Shown one piece after another: positions 7,777 to 16,346 of a stretch of DNA of 64,000 nt; the first letter of the stretch is position 1, and the number at the start of each line of letters is the position of its first letter. The position numbers and the translations under genes are program-made. Under the pieces are notes generated by a model. That model had not been told where the DNA came from, did not search any database, and saw only the letters and a program-made list of their open reading frames with translations. The stretch lies in NCBI GenBank assembly GCA_965279295.1, contig CBDIHQ010000018.1. One strand, 5' to 3'. Origin of the DNA: Aquabacter sp965279295 (GTDB lineage: Bacteria > Pseudomonadota > Alphaproteobacteria > Rhizobiales > Xanthobacteraceae).

Positions 7777-10200
7777 ATGACTGCTCCGGTCCGGGTTATC
7801 GTGAAGCTGGCTGCCGTCCTGGGCATTGCGACGCTTGTCGCGCTCACGACAGCGACCAGTTCGCTCCTCATCGCGAGCCCTGCTGCCGCGCAGTCCAACA
7901 ACATTGTGGTTGAGGGCAATCGCCGGGTGGATGCGGACACCATCCGCTCCTACTTCGGCACCGGTCCGGTCACGCCGGGCAAGGTCAACGAGGCGCTCAC
8001 GGCGCTCTATGCCACAGGCCTGTTTTCGGATGTGAACATCTCCCAGCAGGGCGGTCGGACGGTCGTGCGGGTGTCCGAGAACGAGGTGATCAACAAGGTC
8101 GCCTTCGAGGGCAACAAGAAGATCAAGGACGAGGTTCTCGCCGGCGAGGTTCAGTCCAAGCCGCGCGGCACGCTCTCCAAGGCCACGGTTCAGGCCGATA
8201 CCCAGCGCATCATCGAAGTCTATCGCCGCTCCGGCCGGAACGACGTGCGGGTCAATCCCGTCACGATCGATCGCGGCAACGGCCGCGTCGATCTGGTGTT
8301 CGAGGTGAACGAGGGCGACAAGGTCGGCGTCAAGGACATCAAGTTCGTCGGCAACAAGGCGTTCTCCGACTACAAGCTGAAGGACGTCATCACGACGACG
8401 ACCACAAACTGGCTGTCGTTCTTGAAGTCCACCGACGTCTATGATCCGGACCGCATCAACGCCGACCAGGAACTGATCCGCCGCTTCTACCTGAAGAACG
8501 GCTATGCGGACTTCCGCATCCTCGCCGCCAGCGCCGAGCTTGAGCCGGACGGCAAGGCCTTCGTGATCACCTTCACAATCGAAGAGGGTCCGCAGTATTC
8601 CTTCGGCACCGTGGACATCGTCTCGAACATCAAGGACGTGCCCGCAGCAAACCTGCGCAACGCCCTGCGTATGACCTCGGGCCAGGTCTACAACGCCGAA
8701 CTGGTTGAGAAGTCGGTCGAGAACATCACCATCGAGGTGTCCAAGGCGGGCTACGCCTTCGCCCAGGTGCGGCCACGCGGCGATCGTGACTTCGAGACCC
8801 GCAAGATCAACGTGCTGTTCGTGGTCGAGGAAGGCCCGCGGGTTTATGTCGAGCGGATCGATATCCGCGGCAACACCCGCACCCGCGATTGGGTTATCCG
8901 TCGCGAGTTCGACCTCGGCGAAGGCGATGCCTACAACCGCGTCATGGTCGACCGGGCCGAGCGTCGCCTGCGCAATCTCGGCTACTTCAAGACCGTCAAG
9001 ATCACCAACGAACCCGGCTCCGCGCCGGACCGCGTGATCCTGGTGGTGGACGTTGAGGATCAGCCCACCGGCGAATTCTCGGTCTCCGGCGGCTACTCCA
9101 CGGCTGACGGCTTCATCGGCGAAGTGTCGCTCGGCGAAAAGAACTTCCTCGGTCGCGGCCAGTATGTCCGCGTGTCGGGCTCGCTCGGGCAGTATGCCCA
9201 GGGTGCCGAGTTCTCCTTCACCGAACCCTACTTCATGGGTTATCGCCTCGCGGCCGGTTTCGACCTTTACTGGAAAGAGACCAGCCCGACGAGCTACACC
9301 TCCTACGGCAGCAACACGCTCGGCGCCGGCATTCGCTTCGGCCTGCCCATCACCGACGAAGTGACGCTGGCCCTGCGCTACAATATCTACCAGCGCGAGC
9401 TGAGCCTGGGTTGCGACAACTACACCGGCATCTGGCTTGGCTACGACTCGATCTACGCAACCTGTAACGGGCAGGCGTCGTGGGCGATCATCGAGGCGGT
9501 GGCCCAGGGAACGACGATCAGCTCTGTGGTTGGCTACACCCTGTCTTTCAATGGGCTGGACAGCAATCTCAACCCGACCTCCGGCCTGTTTGCCGAACTG
9601 AAGCAGGACTTCGCCGGCGTCGGCGGCGACGTGAACTTCATCCGCACCACCGGTGACGTGCGCTACTACTACCCGCTCATCAACGACTGGGTGCTCTCGC
9701 TGCGTGGCCAGGCCGGCTATGTGACGGCGTGGGGCGACCAGGATATGCGCATCATGGACAACTTCTTCATGGGGCCGAACCTGGTGCGCGGCTTCGCACC
9801 CTCGGGCATCGGCCCGCGCGATATCTCGACCGGGCAGCTCGATTCCCTGGGCGGCACCGCATACTGGGGCACATCGGCTGAAGTTCAGTTCCCGCTGGCC
9901 TTCCTGCCCAAGGATGTCGGCATGAAGGGCGCGATCTTCGCAGACGCAGGCTCGCTCTGGGATTACACCGGGCCGGTCAACTTCAATGGCGTGCAGCCGT
10001 ACACCTGCTTGCCGGCCTCCAAGAACGCCGTCGGTGCGGTCTGCGTCGCCGACGACAACGGCATCCGCTCCTCGGTCGGCGCGAGCTTGATCTGGCAGTC
10101 GCCGTTCGGTCCGCTCCGCTTCGATTATGCCTGGGTTCTCTCTCAGGCGGCTTATGACCAGACCCAGGCGTTCCGCTTCTCCGGCGGCACCCGCTTCTGA
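7777..10200 (+). CDS. bamA: outer membrane protein assembly factor BamA
   Basis: BamA is the Omp85-family core of the BAM complex that inserts beta-barrel proteins into the outer membrane. An N-terminal signal peptide ends near the AAAQS site at about residue 38. Five POTRA domains follow to about residue 430 (for example IVVEGNRRVDADTIRSYF and VERIDIRGNTRTRDWVIRRE). The 16-strand barrel comes next. The C-terminus ends in Phe (FRFSGGTRF), as expected of an outer-membrane signal. The 208 bases upstream hold no obvious terminator, so read-through from rseP is likely. Confidence 0.97.
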   Translation: MTAPVRVIVKLAAVLGIATLVALTTATSSLLIASPAAAQSNNIVVEGNRRVDADTIRSYFGTGPVTPGKVNEALTALYATGLFSDVNISQQGGRTVVRVSENEVINKVAFEGNKKIKDEVLAGEVQSKPRGTLSKATVQADTQRIIEVYRRSGRNDVRVNPVTIDRGNGRVDLVFEVNEGDKVGVKDIKFVGNKAFSDYKLKDVITTTTTNWLSFLKSTDVYDPDRINADQELIRRFYLKNGYADFRILAASAELEPDGKAFVITFTIEEGPQYSFGTVDIVSNIKDVPAANLRNALRMTSGQVYNAELVEKSVENITIEVSKAGYAFAQVRPRGDRDFETRKINVLFVVEEGPRVYVERIDIRGNTRTRDWVIRREFDLGEGDAYNRVMVDRAERRLRNLGYFKTVKITNEPGSAPDRVILVVDVEDQPTGEFSVSGGYSTADGFIGEVSLGEKNFLGRGQYVRVSGSLGQYAQGAEFSFTEPYFMGYRLAAGFDLYWKETSPTSYTSYGSNTLGAGIRFGLPITDEVTLALRYNIYQRELSLGCDNYTGIWLGYDSIYATCNGQASWAIIEAVAQGTTISSVVGYTLSFNGLDSNLNPTSGLFAELKQDFAGVGGDVNFIRTTGDVRYYYPLINDWVLSLRGQAGYVTAWGDQDMRIMDNFFMGPNLVRGFAPSGIGPRDISTGQLDSLGGTAYWGTSAEVQFPLAFLPKDVGMKGAIFADAGSLWDYTGPVNFNGVQPYTCLPASKNAVGAVCVADDNGIRSSVGASLIWQSPFGPLRFDYAWVLSQAAYDQTQAFRFSGGTRF

Positions 10201-10214
10201 TCTTCCCCTCTCAC

Positions 10215-10256
10215 GCGGGCGCCGGCGTTCTGCGCGCGGCGCCCGCTTTGTATTTT
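10215..10256 (+). terminator. hairpin with U-rich tail between bamA and lpxD
   Basis: A 9-bp GC stem, GCGGGCGCC (10215-10223) and GGCGCCCGC (10238-10246), encloses a 14-base loop and is followed by TTTGTATTTT. It ends only five bases before the lpxD start. It could be a leaky terminator that lowers lpx expression relative to bamA, or a structure that affects lpxD initiation. Confidence 0.5.
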
Positions 10257-10261
10257 GGCCC

Positions 10262-11326
10262 ATGACAGATCCCCGCTTCTTCCCTCTGCCGACACCGCTT
10301 AGCCTTAGCGAGGTGATGTCGCTGGGAGGCGCGCGCCCGGTCGCCGACGTGCCCGAGGGCATCGTGGTGCGCGGCGTGTCCACGCTCGCGGACGCAGGCC
10401 CCGGCGATCTCGCGTTTTTCGATTCGGTCCGCTATCGCCCGGATTTCCTGGCGACCCGCGCCGGCGTCTGCATCACCACCGAGAAGCTGGCCGAGGGCGC
10501 GCCTGAGGGCGTCGTGGTCCTGGTGTCTCCACGTCCCGCCCAAGCCTTTGTCGCGGTGACGCGCACACTGTTTCCCCTCGCGCTGCGCCCACAGCCGGTG
10601 TTCGAGCATCAGGGCATCGCCCCGGGCGCCTTCATCCACCCGAGCGCGCGCCTGGAAGATGGCGTGACGGTCGATCCCGGCGCGGTGATTGGACCCCACG
10701 TTGAAATCGGCTCCGGCACCGTCATCTGCGCCACCGCTGTCATCGGCGCCAACGTCCGCATCGGGCGCGATTGCGCGATCGGCGTGGGTGTCACCCTGAT
10801 CCACACCCTGGTCGGAAACCGCGTCATCATCCATGCGGGCGCACGCCTCGGCCAGGACGGCTTCGGCTTCCAGGCCAGTGCGCGCGGGCATTTGAAAGTG
10901 CCGCAGGTCGGCCGGGTCGTGCTTCAGGACGATGTGGAGATCGGCGCCGGCACCACCATCGATCGTGGCGCCTTGCGCGACACCGTGGTGGGCGAGGGGA
11001 CCAAGATCGATAATCTGGTCCAGATCGCCCACAACGTCGTCATCGGCCGCCATTGCATCATTGTCTCCCAGGTCGGGATTTCGGGCAGCACGACGCTGGG
11101 CGATTTCGTGATGATTGGCGGACAGGCCGGTGTCATCGGCCATATCACCATCGGCAGCGGCGCCCAGATCGCTGCGACCAGCAACGTCAAGGACGACGTT
11201 CCCGCGGGCGCCCGCTGGGGCGGCTCGCCGGCAAAGCCGGTGCGCGAATGGTTCCGCGAGGTCAACACCTTGAAGCGCCTCGCCGCGGCGGGCGCACATC
11301 GCTCAACGGAGGGCGGGGAGCAATGA
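10262..11326 (+). CDS. lpxD: UDP-3-O-(3-hydroxyacyl)glucosamine N-acyltransferase
   Basis: LpxD adds the N-linked hydroxyacyl chain in the third step of lipid A synthesis. The N-terminal 100 residues form the uridine-binding domain. From about residue 115 there are many hexapeptide repeats ([LIV]-G-x4) that build a left-handed beta-helix, with GARLGQDGFGFQ in the middle. ATG 10262 begins the conserved N-terminus and gives 354 residues. The end overlaps fabZ by four bases (ATGA). Confidence 0.96.
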   Translation: MTDPRFFPLPTPLSLSEVMSLGGARPVADVPEGIVVRGVSTLADAGPGDLAFFDSVRYRPDFLATRAGVCITTEKLAEGAPEGVVVLVSPRPAQAFVAVTRTLFPLALRPQPVFEHQGIAPGAFIHPSARLEDGVTVDPGAVIGPHVEIGSGTVICATAVIGANVRIGRDCAIGVGVTLIHTLVGNRVIIHAGARLGQDGFGFQASARGHLKVPQVGRVVLQDDVEIGAGTTIDRGALRDTVVGEGTKIDNLVQIAHNVVIGRHCIIVSQVGISGSTTLGDFVMIGGQAGVIGHITIGSGAQIAATSNVKDDVPAGARWGGSPAKPVREWFREVNTLKRLAAAGAHRSTEGGEQ

Positions 11327-11835
11327 GCGGGGACGTGACTGGGGCAAGCGAGGCGGGCGTGACTGAAGCGACGGCCCCGGCGGAGACGCTGGCGAGTGCC
11401 GACATCAGCAATATTCTTGCCTGTCTTCCGCACCGCTATCCGTTCCTGCTGGTGGATCGGATCGAGCGCATCGACGGCGAAGCGTCCTGCGTGGGCATCA
11501 AGAACGTCACGGTCAACGAGCCGCATTTCCAGGGCCATTTCCCCGGCAATCCGGTGATGCCCGGCGTGCTCATCATCGAGGGCATGGCGCAGACCGCAGG
11601 TGTAATCTGCATTCTCGCCAACGGCGGCATCCCCAAGGGTGCTGCACCCATCGTCTATTTCATGACCATCGACGAGGCCAAGTTCCGCCGCCCTGTGGTG
11701 CCGGGCGACGTGCTGGAATATCACATGACCAAGGTCTCCAAGCGCCGCAACATGTGGTGGTATCGCGGCGAGGCCCGGGTGCGCGGTGAGTTGGTGGCCG
11801 AAGCGCGCGTTGGCGCCATGATTACCGGGTTCTGA
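11323..11835 (+). CDS. fabZ: 3-hydroxyacyl-[ACP] dehydratase FabZ
   Basis: FabZ dehydrates beta-hydroxyacyl-ACP in fatty acid elongation. It competes with LpxA for the same substrate, which explains its place among lpx genes. The hotdog-fold motifs are LPHRYPFLLVDRI near residue 36 and GHFPGNPVMPGVLIIEGMAQ. The catalytic His is at about residue 72 and Glu at about 86. The start overlaps the lpxD stop. The N-terminus is about 20 residues longer than in E. coli FabZ. Confidence 0.96.
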   Translation: MSGDVTGASEAGVTEATAPAETLASADISNILACLPHRYPFLLVDRIERIDGEASCVGIKNVTVNEPHFQGHFPGNPVMPGVLIIEGMAQTAGVICILANGGIPKGAAPIVYFMTIDEAKFRRPVVPGDVLEYHMTKVSKRRNMWWYRGEARVRGELVAEARVGAMITGF

Positions 11836-11836
11836 C

Positions 11837-12643
11837 GTGGCGTTGATCGATCCCCTCGCGCGCGTTTCCGACGGCGCGAAACTCGCGGATGACGTGGTCA
11901 TCGGTCCGTTCTGTGTCGTTGGCGCCGATGTGACGCTCGCCGAAGGCGTGACGTTGCATTCCCATGTGAACATCCAGGGCGCGACCACCATCGGCGCCCG
12001 CACCCAGGTGTTCCCGTTCGCCTCGCTCGGCACGCCGCCGCAATCCGTGCACTACAAGGGCGAGCGCACGGAGCTGGTCATCGGCACGGATTGCATGATC
12101 CGCGAGCATGTCACGGCGAATACCGGAACCGCCGCGGGGCGCGGTGTCACGCGCATCGGCAACCACTGCATGCTGATGGTGAGTTCGCATGTGGCGCATG
12201 ATTGTCTCGTCGGCGATCACGTCATCTTCGCTAACAACGCGACCATCGGCGGCCATGTGGAAATCGGCGACCATGTGTTCCTCGGCGGCCTGAGCGCGGT
12301 TCATCAGTTCACGCGCATCGGCGCGCAGGCGATGATCAGCGGCATCACCGGCGTGCGCGAGGACATCATCCCCTTCGGTTTTGCGCTCGGCCAGGCGGCG
12401 CGGCTGGTGGGCCTGAACACCATCGGAATGAAGCGGCGCGGATTTTCCCGTTCCGATCTTCACGAGGCGCGCGCGGCTTACCGCGACCTGTTCTTCGGGC
12501 AAGGCGTGTTCGAGGAGCGGCTCGCCAAGCTGCGCGAGCAGGTCGATACATCGGAATTCGCCCGCGCCATCGTGACTTTCGTCGATGCTGGGGAGAAGCG
12601 GCCGCTGTGTCGTCCCTCGCGCGGCGTCGTCGCCGAGGAATAG
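11837..12643 (+). CDS. lpxA: acyl-[ACP]--UDP-N-acetylglucosamine O-acyltransferase
   Basis: LpxA performs the first acylation of UDP-GlcNAc in lipid A synthesis. Nearly the whole N-terminal two thirds is hexapeptide-repeat beta-helix. The catalytic His is probably the one in GGHVEIGD near residue 138, and the conserved AVHQFTRIG follows. A helical C-terminal domain completes the 268 residues. The start is GTG, one base after the fabZ stop. Confidence 0.96.
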   Translation: MALIDPLARVSDGAKLADDVVIGPFCVVGADVTLAEGVTLHSHVNIQGATTIGARTQVFPFASLGTPPQSVHYKGERTELVIGTDCMIREHVTANTGTAAGRGVTRIGNHCMLMVSSHVAHDCLVGDHVIFANNATIGGHVEIGDHVFLGGLSAVHQFTRIGAQAMISGITGVREDIIPFGFALGQAARLVGLNTIGMKRRGFSRSDLHEARAAYRDLFFGQGVFEERLAKLREQVDTSEFARAIVTFVDAGEKRPLCRPSRGVVAEE

Positions 12644-12645
12644 CC

Positions 12646-13536
12646 TTGCCCCCGGCATCCACCGCCGCGCGGACCGGAGCCGGTGATCCCGCGCGCGGGC
12701 CGCTCGCCATCGTCGCGGGCGGGGGAGCCTTTCCAGCCGCTGTCGCCGAGGCTGTGCTGGCCCAAGGGCGGGAGGTCGTCCTTGCGCTCATGAAGGGCTT
12801 TGCCGACCCCGCGCTTGAACGCTATCCCCATTTCTGGTTCCGCATCGGCTCGATCGGAACCGTAACGACACGCGCGCGGGCACTCGGCGTGCGCGATGTC
12901 GTCATCATCGGCAGCCTCACCCGGCCGCGCATGCGGGATCTGGGCATGGATTGGGCGACGATCCGCATGCTGCCGCGGATTGCCGGCCTGTTCCGAGGCG
13001 GCGACAATCATCTGTTGTCGGGCGTTCTGGCTCTTGTGGCCGAGCAGGGCTTCCATCTGATGGGCGCCCATGAAGCGGTCCCCGACCTGCTTTTGCCTGA
13101 GGGCTCGCTGGGGGCGAAGTCGCCTTCGGCCGTCAATGAGGCGGACATTGCTCTTGGCCTCCAGGTGATCCGCACGCTGGGTCCGTTCGATGTGGGTCAG
13201 GGGGTGATCGTGGTGGATGGCTTCGTCACCGCTGTCGAAGCCGCCGAAGGCACGGATGCCGTGCTCGCCCGCTACGCCGACATGCGCGCCACCGGCCGCC
13301 TGCGCTTTCCCGCCGGCCATGGCGTGCTGGTGAAGGCACCCAAGCCCGAGCAGGATCGCCGCATCGACTTGCCCTCCCTCGGCCCCGCCACCGTGCGCCA
13401 CGCAGCAAAGGCCGGCCTTGCCGGCATCGCATTCGAGGCCGGCGGCGTGATCGTTCCCGATTCCCAGGAATTGGTGCGGGTGGCCGACGAGGCCGGGCTG
13501 TTCGTCGTCGGCATTCCGCCAGCGTCCGGGCATTGA
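12646..13536 (+). CDS. lpxI: UDP-2,3-diacylglucosamine pyrophosphatase LpxI
   Basis: LpxI hydrolyses UDP-2,3-diacylglucosamine to lipid X. It replaces the unrelated LpxH in many alphaproteobacteria. The N-terminal glycine-rich LAIVAGGGAFPAAVAEA and the downstream FHLMGAHEAVPDLLLPEG are typical of this family. I choose TTG 12646 as start because GAGG sits seven bases upstream and it lies just after the lpxA stop. Upstream in-frame starts would run back into lpxA. Predicted length is 296 residues. It overlaps or abuts lpxB. Confidence 0.93.
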   Translation: MPPASTAARTGAGDPARGPLAIVAGGGAFPAAVAEAVLAQGREVVLALMKGFADPALERYPHFWFRIGSIGTVTTRARALGVRDVVIIGSLTRPRMRDLGMDWATIRMLPRIAGLFRGGDNHLLSGVLALVAEQGFHLMGAHEAVPDLLLPEGSLGAKSPSAVNEADIALGLQVIRTLGPFDVGQGVIVVDGFVTAVEAAEGTDAVLARYADMRATGRLRFPAGHGVLVKAPKPEQDRRIDLPSLGPATVRHAAKAGLAGIAFEAGGVIVPDSQELVRVADEAGLFVVGIPPASGH

Positions 13537-13538
13537 TC

Positions 13539-14717
13539 ATGTTGCTGGGCGTCCCGCCTCTGGATGTCTTCATCGTCGCCGGCGAGGAATCGGGCGATCA
13601 GCTCGGCGGCGCGCTGATGGAAGGCTTGCAACTCATCACGCCGGAAGGCGCGGTGTTCCGGGGCATCGGCGGGCGCCGTATGGCGGGCGCGGGCCTGGAC
13701 AGCCAATTCCCCATGGATGACCTCACCGCCATGGGCTTCAACCAGGTGGTCGGCAAGCTGCCGCTCATCCTGCGCCGGCTGTCGGAGACCGTAGAGGCCA
13801 TCGTCAAGGCGCCGCCCGATGTGTTGGTGCTGGTGGATGCGCCTGATTTCACCCATCGCGTCGCGGCGCGCGTCCGGCGTCGCCTGCCGGACCTGCCGAT
13901 CGTCAAATATGTCTCGCCGACCGTGTGGGCGTGGCGCCCCGGCCGGGCGAAGGCCATGCGCCCCTCCATCGACCGGCTGCTGGCGCTGCTGCCGTTCGAG
14001 CCGGAGGTTCACGCCCGCCTTGGCGGCCCGCCGACAATCTATGTCGGCCACCCGCTGCTGGAGCGGCTGGATGTGCTTCGGCCATCAGTCACGGAGCAGG
14101 CGCGCCGCGATGCGCAGCCGTATCATCTGCTGGTCCTGCCGGGCAGCCGCCGCAGCGAGATCACGCGGCTGGGCAGCTTGTTCGGAGAGACGCTGGGCCG
14201 TCTCGCGGCGCGTTACGAGCTTACGCTGACCCTGCCGACCTTGCCGCGCCTGCTGCCGATGGTGGAGGAAATGGTCGCGCAATGGCCGGTGCCGGTGCGG
14301 ATCGTCACGTCGGACGCCGAAAAGCAGGCCGCCTTCCGCACCGCGCGTGCGGCACTGGCGGCATCGGGGACGGTGACGCTGGAACTCGCGCTTGCCGGCG
14401 TGCCCACGGTGGCCGCCTATCGGGTGGCGTGGTGGGAGGCCAAGATCGCACCTTACGTGCTCACCGTTACGAGCGTGGTCCTGGCCAATCTCGTGTTGAA
14501 GGACAATGTGGTGCCGGAATTCCTCCAGCATCACGGTACGCCTGACACCATCTCGGCGGCACTGGATCGTGTGCTCACGGACAGCCCGGAGCGTCAGCGC
14601 CAGCTCAGCGCCTTCAAGCGCCTGGACGACATCTTCGGCACGGAAGGCGCGGCGCCGAGCCTGCGGGCCGCCGAAGCGGTGCTCGATCTCATCGCCTCGC
14701 GGGCGTCGGGCGAATAG
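13539..14717 (+). CDS. lpxB: lipid-A-disaccharide synthase
   Basis: LpxB (glycosyltransferase family 19) joins lipid X and UDP-diacylglucosamine into the lipid A disaccharide at the inner membrane. Motifs visible are IVAGEESGDQLGGALM near the N-terminus, GIGGRRM, the YVSPTVWAWRPGRAK stretch, LPGSRRSEI, and ASGTVTLELALAGVP near residue 270. ATG 13539 follows the lpxI stop by two bases; a TTG at 13533 is an alternative. It is the last gene of the + strand superoperon. Confidence 0.96.
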   Translation: MLLGVPPLDVFIVAGEESGDQLGGALMEGLQLITPEGAVFRGIGGRRMAGAGLDSQFPMDDLTAMGFNQVVGKLPLILRRLSETVEAIVKAPPDVLVLVDAPDFTHRVAARVRRRLPDLPIVKYVSPTVWAWRPGRAKAMRPSIDRLLALLPFEPEVHARLGGPPTIYVGHPLLERLDVLRPSVTEQARRDAQPYHLLVLPGSRRSEITRLGSLFGETLGRLAARYELTLTLPTLPRLLPMVEEMVAQWPVPVRIVTSDAEKQAAFRTARAALAASGTVTLELALAGVPTVAAYRVAWWEAKIAPYVLTVTSVVLANLVLKDNVVPEFLQHHGTPDTISAALDRVLTDSPERQRQLSAFKRLDDIFGTEGAAPSLRAAEAVLDLIASRASGE

Positions 14718-14753
14718 GCCTTTAAGCCTTCAGAGAAACGATCTTCAGAAATG

Positions 14754-14781
14754 AAAAAAGCGCGGCCTGAGCCGCGCTTTT
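14754..14781. terminator. bidirectional terminator between lpxB and gltA
   Basis: An 8-bp stem AGCGCGGC/GCCGCGCT with a CTGA loop is flanked by an A run on the left and a T run on the right. It can therefore end transcription of lpxB (+) and of the convergent gltA (-). Confidence 0.85.
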
Positions 14782-14820
14782 CCATGGTCCCGATCTCGGG
14801 AGGCCCCCGAAGGACGAAGT

Positions 14821-16125
<1,305 letters not shown>

Positions 16126-16299
16126 GAGATCTCCCATCCTTAGGCGGCTGAGTGATACCTCTATCGCAAATGCGAAGGGTTCCCCGGCAGTCCTAAACCC
16201 TCCCCATTTTCGCCGCAAGCGTGACTGTGCACTGCAATGTGGCAAGGGGAATTATAAGGCGAATTTTACCAATAGCGGCGCGTCGCGCACCCCGGAATC
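16126..16299 (-). promoter_or_regulatory. gltA upstream region
   Basis: This stretch lies between gltA and the terminator of the beta-glucan gene and must hold the gltA promoter. It contains an AT-rich part around 16245-16275. I cannot assign -35 and -10 boxes with confidence. Confidence 0.35.
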
Positions 16300-16330
16300 A
16301 AAAAGGCCCGGCATTGCGCCGGGCCTTTAA
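16300..16330 (-). terminator. intrinsic terminator of the NdvB-like gene
   Basis: An 11-bp stem AAAGGCCCGGC/GCCGGGCCTTT closes a five-base loop. On the - strand it is followed by a T run, 17 bases beyond the stop codon of the glucan synthase gene. Confidence 0.85.
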
Positions 16331-16346
16331 TATGAGGAGATTTTGC

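Noticed and set aside
7669..10383. Very long - strand open frame opposite bamA
   Set aside because: It is the antisense shadow of bamA in high-GC DNA. It has no family similarity that I recognise and no ribosome-binding site, while bamA on the + strand is unmistakable.
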